64,000 nt of DNA. Source: SURF-43 sp964628985 (GTDB lineage Bacteria; Chloroflexota; Dehalococcoidia; UBA2979). The stretch lies in assembly GCA_964628985.1 (NCBI GenBank), contig CAZVNJ010000004.1, forward strand, positions 1 through 64,000. Direction: 5' to 3'. The notes under the pieces were generated by a model. The model worked only from the letters and a program-made list of their open reading frames with translations, did no database searches and was not told where the DNA came from. Each line of letters begins with the position of its first letter. The stretch's first letter is position 1. Shown piece by piece: positions 32,746 to 42,971 of this stretch. The position numbers and the translations under genes are program-made.

Positions 32746-33868
32746 TGAACAACTCGCTCTTCGGCTTCGAGATCAACGTCTGGTTCGACGCGCTCGCGCG
32801 CCTGGGCCTGATCGTCGGCGTGATGACCGTGGTGGCGATGGGCCTGATCTACGCCGAGCGCAAGATCCTCGCGCGGTTCCAGCAGCGCATCGGGCCGCAG
32901 AAGACCGGCCCGTTCGGCCTCCTGCAGTCCGTGGCGGACGCGATCAAGCTCGTGGGCAAGGAAGACCTCCGCCCGAACTCCGCTGACCCGTGGACGTTCG
33001 AACTGGCGCCGTACTTCGTCTTCATCCCGATCTTCCTCGGGTTTGTCTCCCTGCCCTTCCTGCTGGATGTGAACATCCGGCTCTTTGAACTCGGCCTGCT
33101 GTACTTCATCGCGGTGTCATCCGTGAACATCGTCGGCTGGGTGATGGCGGGCTGGGGCTCGGACAACCGCTACGCGATGATCGGCGGCATGCGAGCCGCG
33201 GCGCAGGCGATCTCCTACGAGCTGCCGCTCGTCCTCAGCCTCGTGACGGTCGGCATGCTCGCGGGTTCGCTCAACCTCCGCGACATCGTCGAGGGCCAGG
33301 CCACCGTCCCGTACGTCGCCTGGCTGCCGCTCGCCTTCGTCATCTTCTTCATCTCCACGCTCGCGGAGATGAACCGCCCGCCCTTCGACATCCCGATCGG
33401 TGAGTCCGAGGTCGTGGGCGGCCCGTTCGTCGAGTACTCGGGGATCCGCTGGTCCATGTTCATGCTGGGTGAGTACGCCAGCCTCTGGATCCTCTCGGTC
33501 CTGACGGCGGCCGTGTTCCTCGGTGGCTACTCGTGGCCATTCGGCGATGACCTCGGTCGCGGCTGGCAGCTGGTGCTGATGGGCGCCAAGTCCAGCATCT
33601 ACATCTTCGTGGTGTTCTGGGTGCGGGCCTCGATCCCGCGTCTCCGGATCGACCAGTTGATGTCCTACTCGTGGAAGATCCTGCTCCCGCTCGCCCTGCT
33701 GCAGGTCCTCGTCGTTGGCTTCGTGCGCGTGTACGAGCTGCCCGACGTGGTGCTGACGGTGGCGGGCATCCTCGGCCTGGTCGCCCTCGTGTCCATCACC
33801 GGCCGAGCGGTGGCGTCCACCCGACGCCTCCCGGGCGCCGCACGCACCATGCGAAGTGAGGCAGCCTC

Positions 33869-33872
<4 letters not shown>
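32745..33872 (+). CDS. nuoH: NADH-quinone oxidoreductase subunit H
   Basis: A 375-residue polytopic subunit linking the quinone chamber to the proton pumps. AERKILARFQQRIGPQKTGPFG and SADPWTFELAPYFVF are conserved, as is EMNRPPFDIPIGESEVVGG and the late LRIDQLMSYSWKILLPLAL. It starts at GTG, overlapping the nuoD stop by one base, and follows nuoD directly. The usual nuoE, nuoF and nuoG between D and H are absent. Confidence 0.97.
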
Positions 33873-34357
<485 letters not shown>

Positions 34358-34378
34358 AGAAGAAGTAGGGCGAAGCGC

Positions 34379-35020
34379 GTGTTCCAACGACTCCCGCTGC
34401 CGTCTCAGTTCGACCGCACCATCATGGCGGGCGGCACCGTGCTCGCGCTCGGCGCTGCGCCGGTGGTCGTCGTGCTCGCCGCGCTGCTGGTCGTCGACCA
34501 GATCAGCGCACCCGAGTTTGTGTTCTTCCTCGCTTCCGCCGTCCTCATCGCGGGCGCCCTCGGGGTCGTACTCATGAGGAACATCGTGCACGCGGCGCTC
34601 TGCCTCGTAGTCACGCTGCTCGGCGTTGCGGCGATCTACCTCCTGCTGCTCACCGAATTCCTCGCGCTGGTCCAGGTACTCGTCTACGGCGGCGGCGTGG
34701 TCATCCTTCTCCTCTTCGGTCTCATGATGACCAATGCCCAGGACGACCCCGTCGTCACCGACGGCTCCCAGAAGCCCTTCGCCTTCGGCGTCGCCGCCCT
34801 GATCGCTGGCGTGTTCATAGCGATGGCGCTGGACGCTCAGTGGGGCAACCCGGAAGCCTCGATCGTCCCGTTCCGGGACTTCGGCGCACGCCTGTTCCGT
34901 GACTTCAGCGTCCCGGTCATCGTCGTGGCCGTCCTCTTGGACATCGCCTTCACTGGTGCCTTCATTAACGCGCGTCGCGGCGACGACGCCAGCGCTGCGC
35001 GCGGGGAGGCCCGCTCATGA
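34379..35020 (+). CDS. nuoJ: NADH-quinone oxidoreductase subunit J
   Basis: A 213-residue subunit with five hydrophobic helices. The conserved core is MRNIVHAALCLVVTLLGVAAIYLLL and FLALVQVLVYGGGVVILLLFGLMM. It starts at GTG 34379, 21 nt after nuoI. It is longer at the N terminus than many NuoJ because of a charged stretch before the first helix. The stop overlaps the nuoK ATG by 4 nt. Confidence 0.94.
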   Translation: MFQRLPLPSQFDRTIMAGGTVLALGAAPVVVVLAALLVVDQISAPEFVFFLASAVLIAGALGVVLMRNIVHAALCLVVTLLGVAAIYLLLLTEFLALVQVLVYGGGVVILLLFGLMMTNAQDDPVVTDGSQKPFAFGVAALIAGVFIAMALDAQWGNPEASIVPFRDFGARLFRDFSVPVIVVAVLLDIAFTGAFINARRGDDASAARGEARS

Positions 35021-35325
35021 TCCCGATCGAGAACTTCCTGGTCCTGTCGGCGTTGCTCTTCGCGATCGGCCTCTTCGGAGTGCTCGCTCGCCGCAGCGCG
35101 ATCCTCATCCTGATGTCGGTCGAACTGATGCTGGCGGCCGTGGCGATCAACTTCATCGCCTTCGCCTCCTACCGCGACACGGAGGCCTTCTCCGGCCTCG
35201 TGTTCGCGCTCTTCGTCATCACCGTCGCCGCGGCCGAGGTCGGCCTCGCGCTCGGCATCGTGCTCCGGCTGTTCCGGGAGCGCCGTACGGCCAACGTGGA
35301 CGAGGCGAGCAGCCTGAAGTGGTAG
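35017..35325 (+). CDS. nuoK: NADH-quinone oxidoreductase subunit K
   Basis: A 102-residue subunit with three transmembrane helices. LVLSALLFAIGLFGVLARRS and LILMSVELMLAAVAINF carry the conserved Glu residues of the proton path, and ALFVITVAAAEVGLALGIVL is the third helix. It couples translationally with nuoJ (ATGA overlap). The 65-nt gap before nuoL holds a small hairpin (35341-35360, GCCTCGC / GCGAGGC). Confidence 0.96.
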   Translation: MIPIENFLVLSALLFAIGLFGVLARRSAILILMSVELMLAAVAINFIAFASYRDTEAFSGLVFALFVITVAAAEVGLALGIVLRLFRERRTANVDEASSLKW

Positions 35326-35390
35326 GACGCCGGTCGCGAAGCCTCGCCTAGCAGCGAGGCGCAGCGCACCGGGCGGGAAGGACGCCCATC

Positions 35391-37310
35391 GTGGGCATCG
35401 AGTTCGGCATGGAGCAGGTGTGGGTGCTGCCGGCGATCCCGGCGGCGCTCTTCGTCGTCCTCGCGCTGCTGAACCCGCTGCTTCCACGCCGCGGTGACTT
35501 CATCGCCGCCCTCGGCATGGCCGCTGTCTTGGGCCTCGTCTTCCTCGTGCTCGTCGACTACACCTCCGTCTTCCGCGACGGGCACTTCGAGCCCGCCGGG
35601 TCGAACGTGATGTCGTTCGACTGGGTCAACATCGGCCAGGGCTTCTTCGTGATGGAGTTCTCGACCTTCGTGGACGGGATCACGGTAGTGATGCTCCCCG
35701 TCGTCACGATCGTCGCGACGATGGTCATCGTGTACTCGATGGGGTACATGCACGGCGAGCAGCGTTACGGCTGGTACTTCGCGGTGCTATCCCTCTTCGT
35801 CGCCGCGATGCTCACCCTGGTCATCTCCGGCAACCTGATCCAGCTCTACCTTGCCTGGGAGGGTGTGGGCCTCGCCTCCTACCTCCTGATCGGCTTCTAC
35901 TGGGAGCGCCAGTCCGCGGCAGAGGCCGCGAAGAAGGCGTTCATCACGACGCGCATCGGTGACGTCGGCCTGCTCATCGGCATCATCCTGCTGTGGCGGG
36001 CTACCGGGACCTTCGACATCCAGCAGATCATCGCGGCCGCAAAGGGCGGACAGATCGACCAGACCTACCTCACGGTCTCGATGATCTTCCTGTTCCTCGG
36101 CGCCGCCGGTAAGTCCGCGCAGTTCCCGCTGCACGTCTGGCTGCCGGACGCGATGGAGGGCCCCACGCCGGTCTCCGCCCTCATCCACGCTGCCACGATG
36201 GTCGTCGCCGGCGTCTACCTCGTCGCCCGCTTCTCCCCGGTCTATGCCGAGGTGCTCATCGCGCGCGACGTCGTGCTCTACACGGGCCTGATCACTGCTG
36301 TGATGGCGGCCTCGATGGGCCTCGTGACGAGCGACATCAAGCGAGTGCTTGCGTACTCCACGGTGTCGCAGTTGGGCTTCATGTTCGTCGCACTTGGCGT
36401 CGGGGCCGTGGGTGCCGCGATGTTCCACCTGCTGACGCACGCCTTCTTCAAGGCCCTGCTCTTCCTCGGCTCCGGCTCGGTGATCCACGCGACGCACCAG
36501 CAGGAGGTCGAGAACCTCGGTGGTCTGCGACGGAAGATGCCGTTCACGGCGACGGTCTTCATCATCGGCTCGCTCGCGCTCGCGGGCATCCCGATCTTCG
36601 CGGGCTTCTGGTCGAAGGACGAGATCCTCCACGCGACCATGAGCAACGCGCCGGCGGTGTACGTCATCCTCGCCGCTACAGCGATGCTCACGGCGATCTA
36701 CACGACGCGGCTCGTGCTGCTGACCTTCTTCGGCCCCCCGCGTGACCACCACGCCTTCGACCACGCGCACGAGTCGCCCCCGATCATGAACGGCCCCCTC
36801 GCGATCCTCGCGCTGTTGGCGACGGTCTCGGGCTTCCTCGTCTTCGACCAGGTGGGCGAGGCCCTCGGTCTGCCGGGCGGCATCGGCGCCAACGTCTTCC
36901 TGGAGCACGCACACCACTTCACCGAGCCGGACTACGCCTTCGCCGGGATCGCGACGCTGACGTCGCTCCTGGGCATCGGCATCGGCTGGGCCTACTGGCA
37001 CGGGGACGCGAGGCGTGCCGTCGCGGCGAGGGCATGGGCGCCGGACCTGCACGCGCTGCTGGTCAACCGCTACTACATGGACAACCTCTACCAGGGGATC
37101 ATCAACCGGGTGATCCTCGGTGCAGGCTCGGTCATCGCCTGGTTCGACAAGCGGGTCGTGAACGAGACGGGCGTGGACGGCGGCGCGCAGACCGTGTCGT
37201 ACCTCGGCTACCGTCTGAAGTTCCTCCAGACGGGCCGCATCCCCAACTACGCCTTCGGCATGGCGCTCGGCGTGCTCGTGCTCGCCGTCGTCGCCATCGG
37301 AAACGCATAG
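35391..37310 (+). CDS. nuoL: NADH-quinone oxidoreductase subunit L
   Basis: A 639-residue antiporter-like pump subunit. Conserved segments include LAWEGVGLASYLLIGFYW, KAFITTRIGDVGLLIG, SAQFPLHVWLPDAMEGPTPVSALIHAATMVVAG and KRVLAYSTVSQLGFM, with the long lateral helix expected at the C terminus. It starts at GTG 35391 with GGGAAGGA upstream; an in-frame ATG 18 nt later is an alternative. A 512-residue opposite-strand frame over this gene is a codon-bias shadow. Confidence 0.97.
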   Translation: MGIEFGMEQVWVLPAIPAALFVVLALLNPLLPRRGDFIAALGMAAVLGLVFLVLVDYTSVFRDGHFEPAGSNVMSFDWVNIGQGFFVMEFSTFVDGITVVMLPVVTIVATMVIVYSMGYMHGEQRYGWYFAVLSLFVAAMLTLVISGNLIQLYLAWEGVGLASYLLIGFYWERQSAAEAAKKAFITTRIGDVGLLIGIILLWRATGTFDIQQIIAAAKGGQIDQTYLTVSMIFLFLGAAGKSAQFPLHVWLPDAMEGPTPVSALIHAATMVVAGVYLVARFSPVYAEVLIARDVVLYTGLITAVMAASMGLVTSDIKRVLAYSTVSQLGFMFVALGVGAVGAAMFHLLTHAFFKALLFLGSGSVIHATHQQEVENLGGLRRKMPFTATVFIIGSLALAGIPIFAGFWSKDEILHATMSNAPAVYVILAATAMLTAIYTTRLVLLTFFGPPRDHHAFDHAHESPPIMNGPLAILALLATVSGFLVFDQVGEALGLPGGIGANVFLEHAHHFTEPDYAFAGIATLTSLLGIGIGWAYWHGDARRAVAARAWAPDLHALLVNRYYMDNLYQGIINRVILGAGSVIAWFDKRVVNETGVDGGAQTVSYLGYRLKFLQTGRIPNYAFGMALGVLVLAVVAIGNA

Positions 37311-37323
37311 CAGGAGTCGAGCC

Positions 37324-38820
37324 ATGACAGCGAACGACGGCTACATCCTGCTGGCGCTCATGGGCGTGCCGCTGGGCACCGCACTGCTGCTGATGGTCGT
37401 CCCGAGCAAGGAGCGCACGGCCATCGTCGGCCTCACGGCGCTCTCCAGCCTCGCCATGTTCGTGATGTCGCTCTATGTCTTCCTGCGCTACCAGTTCAGC
37501 GCGGACAGCGGAAGCATCTTCCAGGGCACGCTCGCGTGGACCTGGATGGAGAACGTGGGCGTCCTCGGCGAGAAGGGCATCCAGCTAAAAGTCGGCGTCG
37601 ATGGCATCGGCGCGTCCCTCGCGCTGCTGACCGGTATCGTCACTGTCCCGGCGACCTGGGTCTCGTGGAAGATCCAGGACCGCCTGAAGGACTTCTTCAT
37701 CCTCCTCTACATCCTGGTCGCCGGCGTCTTCGGCGTGTTCGTGCTGACGGACCTCTTCTTCTGGTTCCTCTTCTACGAGGTCGCCCTGCTGCCGATGTAC
37801 CTGCTGATTGCCGTCTGGGGATCGACGCGCAAGGAATACGGCGCGATGAAGCTGATGATGATGCTGATGGCCGGGTCCATCTTCATCTTCACCGCCATCT
37901 TCGCCCTCTTCACGCACGTCGGGGCCGGCACGTTCGACATGGAGACGCTGATCACGGCGCAGAAGTCCGAGGGCTTCCAGAAGACCTTCTTCCCCCTCGT
38001 CGCCATCGGCTGTGGCGTGCTTGGTGCGATGTTCCCGCTCCACTCTTGGTCGCCGGATGGCCACGCCTCTGCCCCCACCGCGGTCTCGATGCTGCACGCG
38101 GGCGTCCTGATGAAGGTCGGTGCCTTCGGTGTCCTCCGCCTCGGCTTCCAGATGATGCCGCAGGGTGGCGAATTCTGGGCGCCCGCACTCATCGTCGTCG
38201 GCATCGTGGCGGCGATGTACGGTGCGATCAGCGCGCTGAAGCAGACGGACATGAAGCTGATGATGGGCTTCTCCTCCGTCTCGCACATGGGCTATGTGTT
38301 CATCGGCCTCGGCACCTTCAACTCGATCGGCTGGACGGGCGCCGTGCTGCAGATGACCGCACACGGATTGATGACGGCCCTCTTCTTCCTCCTGATCGGC
38401 GGCATGTACGACCAGTCCCACAACCGCGAGATCCCGAACTTCTCCGGCATGGCGAAGCAGATGCCGATCTGGTCGATCTTCTTCGTCCTGGCCTCTCTCG
38501 CTTCGCTCGGCCTGCCCGGCCTTTCGGGCTTCATCGCAGAGGTGCACATCTTCATCGGCGCCTTCCGCGCCTACCCGATCGTCGGCGGGCTGGCGGTCCT
38601 GACCGCGGCGATCACCGCTACCTACCTGTTGCGCATGCTGGCCCAGTCCTTCTTCGGCGAGATGAACCCTCGATGGAGTGGGCTGCGCGAGATCACCGTG
38701 ATGGAGCGTGCCGGCGCGACCGTGCTGGCCGCCGCCATCATCACCCTGGGCCTCTGGCCCGCACCGTGGATCGACCGCATCACGCCGTCGATCATCCACA
38801 TCCCGGGGGTCACCCTCTAA
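37324..38820 (+). CDS. nuoM: NADH-quinone oxidoreductase subunit M
   Basis: A 498-residue antiporter-like pump subunit. FYEVALLPMYLLIAVWGS carries the conserved Glu, followed by MFPLHSWSPDGHASAPTAVS and KLMMGFSSVSHMGYVFIGL. About 13 transmembrane helices are expected. It follows nuoL after 13 nt with a GGAG site and is followed by nuoN after 46 nt. Confidence 0.97.
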   Translation: MTANDGYILLALMGVPLGTALLLMVVPSKERTAIVGLTALSSLAMFVMSLYVFLRYQFSADSGSIFQGTLAWTWMENVGVLGEKGIQLKVGVDGIGASLALLTGIVTVPATWVSWKIQDRLKDFFILLYILVAGVFGVFVLTDLFFWFLFYEVALLPMYLLIAVWGSTRKEYGAMKLMMMLMAGSIFIFTAIFALFTHVGAGTFDMETLITAQKSEGFQKTFFPLVAIGCGVLGAMFPLHSWSPDGHASAPTAVSMLHAGVLMKVGAFGVLRLGFQMMPQGGEFWAPALIVVGIVAAMYGAISALKQTDMKLMMGFSSVSHMGYVFIGLGTFNSIGWTGAVLQMTAHGLMTALFFLLIGGMYDQSHNREIPNFSGMAKQMPIWSIFFVLASLASLGLPGLSGFIAEVHIFIGAFRAYPIVGGLAVLTAAITATYLLRMLAQSFFGEMNPRWSGLREITVMERAGATVLAAAIITLGLWPAPWIDRITPSIIHIPGVTL

Positions 38821-38866
38821 CGAGGGCGGCCGGGCGCGGGGCTGACGGGGACGTGGGAGGACGACT

Positions 38867-40339
38867 GTGACGGACATCATGGGCAACGCCCTGAACATGC
38901 AGTACTCGCTCCTGCTACCTGAGATCCTGCTCGGTGTCACCGCCCTCCTCGTCGTCTTCGCAGACCTCTTCAGCGCCGAACTCAAAATCGGCTACCGCCT
39001 CCTCCCGCTGATCACCGTCACCGGCCTCGTCGCGGCGCTCGGCAGCAGCCTGGTCTGGGTCGGCACCACCGACGACTTCTCGATGCTCGTCACGGTCGAC
39101 GCCTTTACGACGTTCTTCCGTGTGCTGTTCTGCGCCGTCGCGATCGCCCTCGTGATCGGCGCGCACGAGTACATCGAGGCGCACGTCAACCACCCCGGCG
39201 AGTTCTTCGCCCTGCTGCTCCTCTCGACGGCTGGCGCGTCGTTCATGGCGAGCGCGCAGGACCTGCTGACCGCCTACCTCGCGGTCGAGGTGCTCTCGTT
39301 CTCGCTCTACATCGCTGTCTCGCTCGGCCGGAACGACCCGCGCTCGGGCGAGGCCGCACTGAAGTACGTCCTCCTCGGCGGTGTCGCCTCCGCCTTCCTG
39401 CTCTACGGCCTCTCGTTCATCTATGGGGTCGCCGGCTCGACGCACTACACCCTCATCGCCGAGGGCCTGGGGGGCGACGTCTCGGGCGTGCGCGGTGAAC
39501 TCGTGCTCGGCCTCGTCCTCATCGTCGCCGGCCTCGGCTTCAAAGCCTCGGCGGTCCCGTTCCACATGTGGACGCCGGACGCCTACGAGGGCGCCCCGAT
39601 CCCGGTGACTGCGTACCTCTCCGCCACGTCGAAGGCGGCCACGTTCGCCCTCCTGCTCCGCTGGTTCGCCGGCCCGCTGCTCCCCGCCATCAACGAGTGG
39701 CAGTGGATGGTCGCGGCCGTTGCCACCGCGACGATGGTGCTCGGAAACCTCGTGGCGCTGCAGCAGCGCAACATCAAGCGACTGCTCGCCTACTCATCGA
39801 TCGCTCAGGTCGGCTTCATGTTCATGGCGCTCGTGGGCATCTCGCAGGTGACGGCGGGTGGCCTGCTGGTCCACCTCGGCGGCTACCTGATTACCAACCT
39901 CGCCGTCTTTGTCGCCGTGATCCACTTCTACAACCGCACCGGCAAGGAAGAGATCGCGGACTTCAAGGGCCTGGGGCAGACGAACCCCTACCTGGCGCTC
40001 GTCATGACTGCCGGGCTCTTCTCGCTCGCCGGCATGCCGCTGCTCGTCGGCTTCTTCACGAAGTTCATCCTCTTCCAGACCGTGGTGGAGGCCGACTTCC
40101 TCTGGCTCGTCGTCGTGGCTGTCGTCGCCTCGACCGTCTCGCTCTACTACTACCTGCAGGTCATCAAGCAGATGTACCTCTACCAGCCTGACGGCGACGC
40201 GACCCGTTGGCGGCTCACCCCCACTGGCTACCTCGCCACCGGCGCGCTGCTCGCGGCTGTCGTGGTCCTCGGCCTCTGGGGCACACCGCTCTACGAGGTC
40301 GCGGACAACGCCGCGGCCGCCCTCTTCCCCGTCGCCTAG
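38867..40339 (+). CDS. nuoN: NADH-quinone oxidoreductase subunit N
   Basis: A 490-residue antiporter-like pump subunit. AVEVLSFSLYIAVSLGRND, ASAVPFHMWTPDAYEGAPIP and QQRNIKRLLAYSSIAQVGFM are typical. It starts at GTG 38867 (VTDIMGNALNMQ) with a GGGAGGA site; ATGs a few codons later are alternatives. Last gene of the operon, followed by a terminator. Confidence 0.97.
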   Translation: MTDIMGNALNMQYSLLLPEILLGVTALLVVFADLFSAELKIGYRLLPLITVTGLVAALGSSLVWVGTTDDFSMLVTVDAFTTFFRVLFCAVAIALVIGAHEYIEAHVNHPGEFFALLLLSTAGASFMASAQDLLTAYLAVEVLSFSLYIAVSLGRNDPRSGEAALKYVLLGGVASAFLLYGLSFIYGVAGSTHYTLIAEGLGGDVSGVRGELVLGLVLIVAGLGFKASAVPFHMWTPDAYEGAPIPVTAYLSATSKAATFALLLRWFAGPLLPAINEWQWMVAAVATATMVLGNLVALQQRNIKRLLAYSSIAQVGFMFMALVGISQVTAGGLLVHLGGYLITNLAVFVAVIHFYNRTGKEEIADFKGLGQTNPYLALVMTAGLFSLAGMPLLVGFFTKFILFQTVVEADFLWLVVVAVVASTVSLYYYLQVIKQMYLYQPDGDATRWRLTPTGYLATGALLAAVVVLGLWGTPLYEVADNAAAALFPVA

Positions 40340-40366
40340 CCCTCGACGGCATCTGCTCAAGGCGAA

Positions 40367-40388
40367 GCCCGGCAGATGCCGGGCCTCA
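40367..40388 (+). terminator. Terminator of the nuo operon
   Basis: GCCCGGC, loop AGAT, GCCGGGC, then CTCATTG. It lies 28 nt after the nuoN stop and separates the operon from the convergent DUF6766-like gene. Confidence 0.7.
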
Positions 40389-40417
40389 TTGTTGGCGTCA
40401 GGGATCGGGCGCGCCGC

Positions 40418-40777
40418 CTATCCCGTCTGATGCCTCTCACCAGGCTCGTCCGCCTTCAGGCCGAGCGCTTGCTTGATCGCCACGAGGTCGCGCTGGACGA
40501 CTTCCATGTCCTCGGCATCGGCCGCGAAGATCATGTGCTTCATGCCCAGCAGGACGACCGCCTGCACGAGCAACTGGAGCCACTCGCTCTGCCAGTTCTC
40601 GAACGTCGTCGTGAGGAAGTACGGAAGAAACGCACCCCACTCGAAGGCCTCGCCGTGCGTCTCTGCCTCGGAGGTGAAGTGCTGGACGCCCATCACCAAC
40701 TGCCCGAGCCAACTCGCGAGGAAGAGCCCAAGCAGCAGATACGCCGCTCCCCACCGCTGAAGATGACTGTGCTGCAT
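40418..40777 (-). CDS. DUF6766-like membrane protein
   Basis: A 119-residue protein with an N-terminal helix (AAYLLLGLFLASWLGQLVMG), a linker, and a second hydrophobic segment after FENWQSEWLQLLVQAVVLLG. The ENWQSE(W/Y)LQ motif and layout match DUF6766, whose function is unknown. The C terminus is charged and helical. It is convergent with nuoN. Confidence 0.7.
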   Translation of the reverse strand: MQHSHLQRWGAAYLLLGLFLASWLGQLVMGVQHFTSEAETHGEAFEWGAFLPYFLTTTFENWQSEWLQLLVQAVVLLGMKHMIFAADAEDMEVVQRDLVAIKQALGLKADEPGERHQTG

Positions 40778-40897
40778 CGTGATCCCTTCTTGTCCACTGG
40801 GACCCCTCAGTCCAACCTACCGAGGGGTCTGAGGATCGGCATCACGCGCGCAGGACGGGAGTTACAAAGCGCTCAAAGATGCTCGGTGCGGTTCGCG

Positions 40898-41092
40898 GAC
40901 CGCGAGTGGCTCAGTTCTCGATCACCCGGGAGTTCCTCTCCCTGATGCTCGCCGTCCACCGCCCTAGCGTGAGCACGGGCCCTCGCGATGCCTGAGCAGG
41001 CACGCCTCATCCACGGGGCGCGCGGGCGCATCGTGATGGTCGATCGGGCAGGGCTACAGGGCGTCGAGCGAGTGCTCCCGGCGCGTGCGTAA
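40898..41092 (+). pseudogene. Crp/Fnr-family regulator remnant, frameshifted
   Basis: The 419-nt gap between the DUF6766-like and HD genes holds a decayed Crp/Fnr C-terminal helix-turn-helix. One frame reads QFSITREFLSLMLAVHRPSV, the typical recognition region, then stops near 40990. A second frame from 40988 continues MPEQARLIHGARGRIVMVDR followed by AGLQGVERV, matching the wing and final strand of the family, and ends at TAA 41090. The N-terminal nucleotide-binding domain is missing. The two halves need one frameshift to join, so I call it a pseudogene. Confidence 0.65.
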
Positions 41093-41196
41093 CCATCTGA
41101 TTCGTGGCCCGGACGACCACGCGATCGAGTGGACCGTGCTGTGACTGGATACCCCACCTGCCGCAATGCATCTGCCGCGACTGGCGGCGTCGCGCG

Positions 41197-41799
41197 TTAC
41201 GCGAGCCGCCTCAGCAGGTGATTGCGTGCCAGCGTCGCCATCGGGTGCACCTGCAGACCTTCACGCACAGCCTCTTCATGGCGTAGGTCCAGGTAGCGGA
41301 GCGCCGCCCGCTCAAGGGATGCGTCCCCGCCGTCGTCACCTGTGGCCGCGTCGAAGACGGACCGCAGCGCCGGCCAGCGCTCCACCTTGTGGGGCTCCAC
41401 CTTGTCGGCGACGAACATCGCCCACGCCTCTGCCGGGTACTCGGGATGGCCAGTCGTGTGCCACCAGATCGCGTCCAGCACACGATCGTCCGTGACCTCG
41501 AACCGTTCGCGCAGTTCCAGGGCACCGAGTGGGCCGTGCAGCAGCACTGGCTCAGCGCGCTCGACGGGGTCGATCTCGATCCCTCGTGCGACCGCCTGCT
41601 CAAGCAGGTCCGCCGGTGGCACCGCACGCAGGAGGTCGTGTCCCTGTGCCATCAGCCGGGCGAGGCCCGTGTCCAGGCCGTGAAGCGTTGCGAGCCGGTC
41701 CGTCAGGGCGACCACGCGGTCAATGTGAGCGACGAGGCCGTCCGGCAATGCGGCCGCCATGCGCTCGCGAATCCACACCTCGCCACCCGGCTCGTCCAT
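41197..41799 (-). CDS. HD-domain phosphohydrolase (YqeK-like)
   Basis: A 200-residue HD-domain protein. HIDRVVALTDRLATLHGLD supplies the first His, AQGHDLLRAVPP the HD pair, and LLHGPLGALELRERFEVTD then IWWHTTGHPE and MFVADKVEP the later metal ligands. The order matches YqeK, which hydrolyses diadenosine tetraphosphate (Ap4A). That assignment is by pattern and typical length (about 190 residues). It stands alone between the Crp/Fnr remnant and the histidine kinase. Confidence 0.82.
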   Translation of the reverse strand: MDEPGGEVWIRERMAAALPDGLVAHIDRVVALTDRLATLHGLDTGLARLMAQGHDLLRAVPPADLLEQAVARGIEIDPVERAEPVLLHGPLGALELRERFEVTDDRVLDAIWWHTTGHPEYPAEAWAMFVADKVEPHKVERWPALRSVFDAATGDDGGDASLERAALRYLDLRHEEAVREGLQVHPMATLARNHLLRRLA

Positions 41800-41919
41800 C
41801 GTGTCCGTCCCCTACGAGTTCCGGAAGGCCCACGGATTGCTCACAGAGATCGGGGATCCACCGATGCGTGGCGTCCACAGGGCATTCCTATCGTATGCGG
41901 GCAAGGTCAGGGGTGAGAC

Positions 41920-42852
41920 ATGCTGCAAGTGCAGCGGCCGGCTCGACGCGGCCCGACGTGGCGTGTTCCAGGCGGCCCGTCCTGGCTGCTCGCTTCGGCT
42001 GGCCGGCTCGCCTTCCTTCCTGATCGAGCCTCCATCGCTGCGCTCGCCGTCACTGGCATCGCGTGGGTCACCGTCGCGCAGACTGTCGAGTCGCACTACC
42101 TCCGCTTCGGTCTCCTGCTCCCCCTCGCCACGCTCATGGCTGTGGCTGGCGGTCTCGCCGTTGCGAACCGTCTGCGGCGCAACCGGGCGCGGGAGGCTGC
42201 GAGCGTGGCCCACGACCTCCGAGGGCCGTTAGTCACCTTGCAGGCCACGCTCGAACTGCTCGCCGGCGACGCCTTCGGGGCGTTGCCGGAGACCGCCCGG
42301 GCGGCGGTTCTGCGTGCCGCGACCACCTCGGCACGGGCCGCACTTGTCGTGGACGAAGCCATGCACCGAGCCGCGGCGCCGCCATCCGCGGCGCCCCTGC
42401 GTGGCCATGCAGACCTGGACCTGGTCGTCCGAGAGGCGTTGGACGCCCTCGAGGTGCAGGTCCGCTCGGCAGGCGCCGTCGTCATGCTCACCTCGCTGCC
42501 CCGCGTCGCCGCGGATTCGTCGGCGCTCTTCCGTGTCTTCGTGAACCTCTTCCAGAACGCCATCAAATACCACCGCCCGGACGCCACTCCGTTGCTGAAG
42601 GTCTCAGCCGAGGTCGAGGGTGAATCCGCAATCCTTGCCGTGGCCGACGACGGCATCGGGATCGCTCCGGGTGACCGGGAGCGCGTCTTCGAGCCCCGCT
42701 ATCGCACGATGGCGGGCTCGGCCCGTTCGAGCGGCGAGGGTCTTGGCCTCGCGAACGTCCAGCGGCTAGTGACTGCCATGGGCGGCGCCATCTGGGTGGA
42801 TGGGACGGCCGAACGGGGCACCACGATCCGGCTCCGTCTCCCGCTGGCGTGA
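41920..42852 (+). CDS. Sensor histidine kinase
   Basis: A 310-residue membrane kinase. One or two transmembrane helices (about 37-83) precede the phospho-acceptor H98 in SVAHDLRGPLVTLQ. The ATPase domain has NLFQNAIKYH (N box), VADDGIGIAPGD (G1) and GEGLGLANVQRLV (G2). There is almost no extracytoplasmic sensor domain, so the signal may be sensed within the membrane. No response regulator is adjacent, making it an orphan kinase here. The N-terminal 30 residues look basic and the true start may be later. Confidence 0.88.
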   Translation: MLQVQRPARRGPTWRVPGGPSWLLASAGRLAFLPDRASIAALAVTGIAWVTVAQTVESHYLRFGLLLPLATLMAVAGGLAVANRLRRNRAREAASVAHDLRGPLVTLQATLELLAGDAFGALPETARAAVLRAATTSARAALVVDEAMHRAAAPPSAAPLRGHADLDLVVREALDALEVQVRSAGAVVMLTSLPRVAADSSALFRVFVNLFQNAIKYHRPDATPLLKVSAEVEGESAILAVADDGIGIAPGDRERVFEPRYRTMAGSARSSGEGLGLANVQRLVTAMGGAIWVDGTAERGTTIRLRLPLA

Positions 42853-42971
42853 GCCCAGGGCCAGCAGCCGGAACGTCAGGAAATCAGGAGAGAAGGCCCT
42901 CACAGTAAATTCAAACCCGTCCTAAACTCGCGCGCGTAGGGGTGGGCGCACGGAGCAAAGGGTGGTGGTCC

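Noticed and set aside
35787..37325. A 512-codon open frame antisense to nuoL, rich in Arg, Asp, Glu and His
   Set aside because: It mirrors the GC-rich third positions of nuoL, has no recognisable domain, and lies wholly over an intact conserved gene.
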